Assembly (NCBI GenBank): GCA_019690055.1
Contig: JADGGF010000259.1
Coordinates: 1 to 6,585 of the forward strand
Source: Micromonosporaceae bacterium
Lineage (GTDB): Bacteria; Actinomycetota; Actinomycetes; Mycobacteriales; Micromonosporaceae
Direction of reading: 5' to 3'
DNA: 6,585 nt
Shown: piece by piece, positions 4,864 through 6,585 of the stretch
Position numbering within the stretch: position 1 is the stretch's first letter
Layout of the letters: each line of letters starts with the position of its first letter
Position numbers and translations under genes: made by a program
Notes under the pieces: generated by a model
Told to the model about the DNA's origin: nothing
Databases searched by the model: none
What the model saw: only the letters and a program-made list of their open reading frames with translations

Positions 4864-6228
4864 ATGACCGACACACTCCGCTCCCAGATCTCCGCCCCGG
4901 TCGTGTTACCGAACGACCCAGAGTACGATGATGTTCGATCGATCCACAATGCCATGATCGATCGACGACCCGCAGCCATCGCGCGGTGCCGGTCGGTCGT
5001 CGACGTCCAGTCGGCCCTCGCGGCGGGCCAGCGCGCCGGGCTACCCATCGCCGTCCGCGGCGGCGGACACAATGGTCCGGGCTTCGGCACTGTCGAGGGC
5101 GGGCTGGTGATCGATCTCTCCGCGATCTCGCAGATCACCGTGGACCCGCAGGCGCGTACGGTACGGGTCGGCGGCGGCGCCGTCTGGCGGGACGTCGACG
5201 CGGCCACGCACGCTCATGGCTTGGCGACCGTGTCCGGCATCGTCGGCTCGACCGGCGTCGGCGGCCTCACCCTCGGCGGCGGCCACGGCTACCTTAGCCG
5301 CAAGTACGGCCTGACCATCGACAACCTGCTCGAAGCCGAGGTGGTGCTGGCCGACGGCCGCGTGGTCACCGCGTCCGAGGACCAGCATCCGGACCTGTTC
5401 TGGGCGCTGCGCGGTGGCGGCGGCAACTTCGGCATCGTCACGTCCTTCACGTTCCGGCTGCACCCGGTCGCGACAGTCTACTGTGGACCTACAGCATGGC
5501 CGGCGTCGGCGACAGCCGACGTGCTGCGCTGGTACAAGGACTTCCTGCCGAGCCAGCCGCCTGAGCTCACCGGCTTCTTCGCCACCTTGACCGTTCCGCC
5601 AGTTCCGCCGTTCCCGGAGCCGTTCCACATGCACAAGGCGTGTGCCGTCGTGTGGTGCTATACCGGAGACCCGGCCGACGCCGATGAGGTCTTCACCCCG
5701 ATCCGGGCGGCGGAACCGGCCTGGGACGGCACCCACGTCGCCCCCTACCCGGCGCTCCAGTCGGCGTTCGACGGCCTCTACCCCAAGGGCCTGCAGTGGT
5801 ACTGGCGGGGGGCGTTCGTGCGCGATGTGCCCGAGCAGGCGGTGGCCATTCACACGAAGTTCACCGAGGAACTGCCGACGCTCCACTCGGGAATGCACCT
5901 GTACCCGGTCGACGGAGCGGTGTGGCAGGTCGGCTCCGACGAGACCGCGTGGGCGTTCCGGGATGTCACTTTCTCGCAAGTGATCATCGGAGTGGATCCG
6001 GATCCCGCGAAGGCGGCCGACATCACCCGCTGGACCAAGGAGTACGACGACGCACTGCGTCCGTACACGGCGGGGGCTGGGTACGTAAACTTCTCGATGG
6101 ATGATGGCAATGACCGGGTGCGAGCCATGTACGGGCCGAACTACGACCGGCTGACGCAGATCAAGGCGACGTACGACCCGCGCAACGTGTTCCGGATCAA
6201 CCAGAACATCCCGCCGGCCACCCGGTAG
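4864..6228 (+). CDS. FAD-binding oxidoreductase, berberine-bridge-like (PCMH fold)
   Basis: A 454-residue flavoprotein, the usual length for bacterial members of the BBE-like/PCMH family. Residues 61-89 hold the FAD-binding core, PIAVRGGGHNGPGFGTVEGG, where His69 is the expected covalent attachment site. Residues 124-150 hold the second FAD segment, with GVGGLTLGGGHG. At 176-192, PDLFWALRGGGGNFGIV is the typical family block. The C-terminal BBE segment (407-450) includes YVNF, then MYGPNYDRLTQIKATYDPRN, ending in FRINQNIPP. The cysteine that adds a second flavin bond in bicovalent enzymes is replaced by Val127, so linkage should be by His alone. ATG 4864 follows GGTGGGG (4854-4860) at 3 nt; GTG 4855 lies inside that G-run. 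No signal peptide is seen, so it is probably cytoplasmic. Such enzymes oxidise sugars, alkaloids or polyketide intermediates using oxygen; the substrate here is unknown. It is divergent from the LuxR-type gene. Confidence 0.92.
   Translation: MTDTLRSQISAPVVLPNDPEYDDVRSIHNAMIDRRPAAIARCRSVVDVQSALAAGQRAGLPIAVRGGGHNGPGFGTVEGGLVIDLSAISQITVDPQARTVRVGGGAVWRDVDAATHAHGLATVSGIVGSTGVGGLTLGGGHGYLSRKYGLTIDNLLEAEVVLADGRVVTASEDQHPDLFWALRGGGGNFGIVTSFTFRLHPVATVYCGPTAWPASATADVLRWYKDFLPSQPPELTGFFATLTVPPVPPFPEPFHMHKACAVVWCYTGDPADADEVFTPIRAAEPAWDGTHVAPYPALQSAFDGLYPKGLQWYWRGAFVRDVPEQAVAIHTKFTEELPTLHSGMHLYPVDGAVWQVGSDETAWAFRDVTFSQVIIGVDPDPAKAADITRWTKEYDDALRPYTAGAGYVNFSMDDGNDRVRAMYGPNYDRLTQIKATYDPRNVFRINQNIPPATR
4935..4965. 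repeat. 10-bp perfect inverted repeat within the oxidoreductase 5' coding region
   Basis: TCGATCGATC (4935-4944) and GATCGATCGA (4956-4965) are exact reverse complements with an 11-nt loop. They lie about 70-100 nt into the gene, over codons 24-34. The mRNA could form a stable stem there, or the site could bind a protein. GATC tetramers are strongly clustered in it. Confidence 0.6.
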
Positions 6229-6235
6229 TCGACCG

Positions 6236-6409
6236 ATGCCGCCGTCGTCGTCACGTCCGTCGCCGCGCGATGTGACTTTCGACCGGATCGAAGAAGCCAT
6301 GCTCGCGGACCTGCCCAGGCTGCGGTACACGGTCGTTGCCCAGGCCGACCTCGACCTGGTGCTCCACCGGGAGCGAGCCGGCTCTTGTTATCGAGAGTCT
6401 CCTCAATAG
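6236..6409 (+). CDS. Short ORF after the oxidoreductase, probably truncated by an insertion
   Basis: ATG 6236 begins 7 nt after the oxidoreductase stop, and the frame runs 57 codons to TAG 6407-6409. Codons up to about 6379 have GC-rich third positions and encode an ordered-looking stretch, VTFDRIEEAMLADLPRLRY, then VVAQADLDLVLHRERAG. The last eight or nine codons (SCYRESPQ) have A/T-rich third positions and coincide with a GGCTCTTGTTATC sequence resembling an insertion-sequence end. The native gene was probably longer and was cut near residue 48. Its spacing suggests translational coupling or an operon with the oxidoreductase. There is no clear ribosome-binding site. I do not recognise the family, so no function is proposed. 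A genuine 57-residue protein remains possible. Confidence 0.4.
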   Translation: MPPSSSRPSPRDVTFDRIEEAMLADLPRLRYTVVAQADLDLVLHRERAGSCYRESPQ

Positions 6410-6452
6410 ACTGTCCACTAGAGACCTGCACCGCCTACCTTACCCTCTCGCC

Positions 6453-6480
6453 GGACGATGAGATCACCATGGCATCGTCC
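6453..6480. repeat. 8-bp inverted repeat hairpin in the presumed IS end
   Basis: GGACGATG (6453-6460) and CATCGTCC (6473-6480) are exact reverse complements with a 12-nt loop containing CCATGG. There is no following T-run. It could be a terminator blocking transcription into the element or a subterminal protein-binding site. Confidence 0.5.
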
Positions 6481-6494
6481 AACCCATGCAGGGC

Positions 6495-6514
6495 ACCCTC
6501 TCCGGTCGGAGGGT
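6495..6514. repeat. 6-bp inverted repeat ACCCTC / GAGGGT
   Basis: ACCCTC (6495-6500) pairs with GAGGGT (6509-6514) across an 8-nt loop, 14 nt after the previous hairpin. ACCCTCTC also occurs at 6442-6449 and 6495-6502, flanking the first hairpin. Function is unknown. Confidence 0.35.
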
Positions 6515-6585
6515 CACCCGCATATCGTGCGAATGAGTGACTGGACCACTGGAGGTTGAAGCGTCGCTGACGGGCCCGCAAACTC

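Larger units (their letters stand above)
6380..6585. mobile_element. Possible left end of an ISL3-like insertion sequence (partial)
   Basis: GGCTCTTGTTATC at 6380 resembles the terminal inverted repeats of ISL3-family elements, which commonly begin GGCTCTT (for example corynebacterial IS31831). The boundary coincides with a sudden loss of coding character in the preceding ORF and a fall in GC content. The next 206 nt contain no convincing gene, and no transposase is visible on either strand. The other end and any 8-bp target duplication lie outside the window. The call rests on one short terminal motif plus the composition break. Confidence 0.3.

Noticed and set aside
5041..6330. Minus-strand open frame (429 codons) opposite the oxidoreductase
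   Set aside because: The forward strand encodes an unmistakable FAD-binding enzyme, and the reverse translation is Arg/Val-rich without motifs.
6537..6585. Possible gene start at GTG 6537 running off the window
   Set aside because: Only 16 codons are visible, there is no ribosome-binding site, and third-position composition is not coding-like.

Overview
The window is high-GC DNA with GC-rich third codon positions. It carries gene types common in Actinomycetota: a large ATP-binding LuxR (LAL) regulator, a DUF4242 protein, a PIN-type toxin-antitoxin remnant and a berberine-bridge-like flavoprotein. A filamentous actinomycete is the best guess; genus cannot be fixed from the sequence.

Left part (1-1505) is accessory and partly decayed. 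It starts with the C-terminal end of an unrecognised gene (to 172). Next come a startless antitoxin C-terminus (about 241-432) and a 39-codon stub of a PIN-domain toxin (419-538). A small Cys-rich ORF (to 1010) follows, with two exact-length 37-residue modules and a strong hairpin terminator just after its stop. From about 1038 to 1505 there is no convincing intact gene. That stretch holds a 12-bp palindrome, possible minus-strand coding remnants, and a pair of tandem dyads in front of the next gene.

Central and right part (1506-6228) is intact. A DUF4242 protein (1506-1775, +) converges on a 974-residue LAL regulator (4741-1817, -), with a GC hairpin over the end of the regulator gene. The regulator is divergent from a 454-residue FAD-linked oxidoreductase (4864-6228, +) across 122 bp. 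That gap contains a 7-bp inverted repeat and a -10-like hexamer placed for leaderless transcription of the regulator. The simplest model is a regulator controlling the adjacent flavoenzyme and perhaps itself. The substrate is unknown.

Right edge (6229-6585): a short ORF starts 7 nt after the oxidoreductase stop and loses its coding character at a GGCTCTTGTTATC sequence. That sequence resembles the terminal repeat of ISL3-family insertion sequences, so an IS probably truncates this gene. Two hairpins lie in the presumed IS DNA; no transposase is visible before the window ends.

No clearly new multi-gene system is present. The most original items are the Cys-module protein, the tandem dyads before the DUF4242 gene, and the divergent control region.
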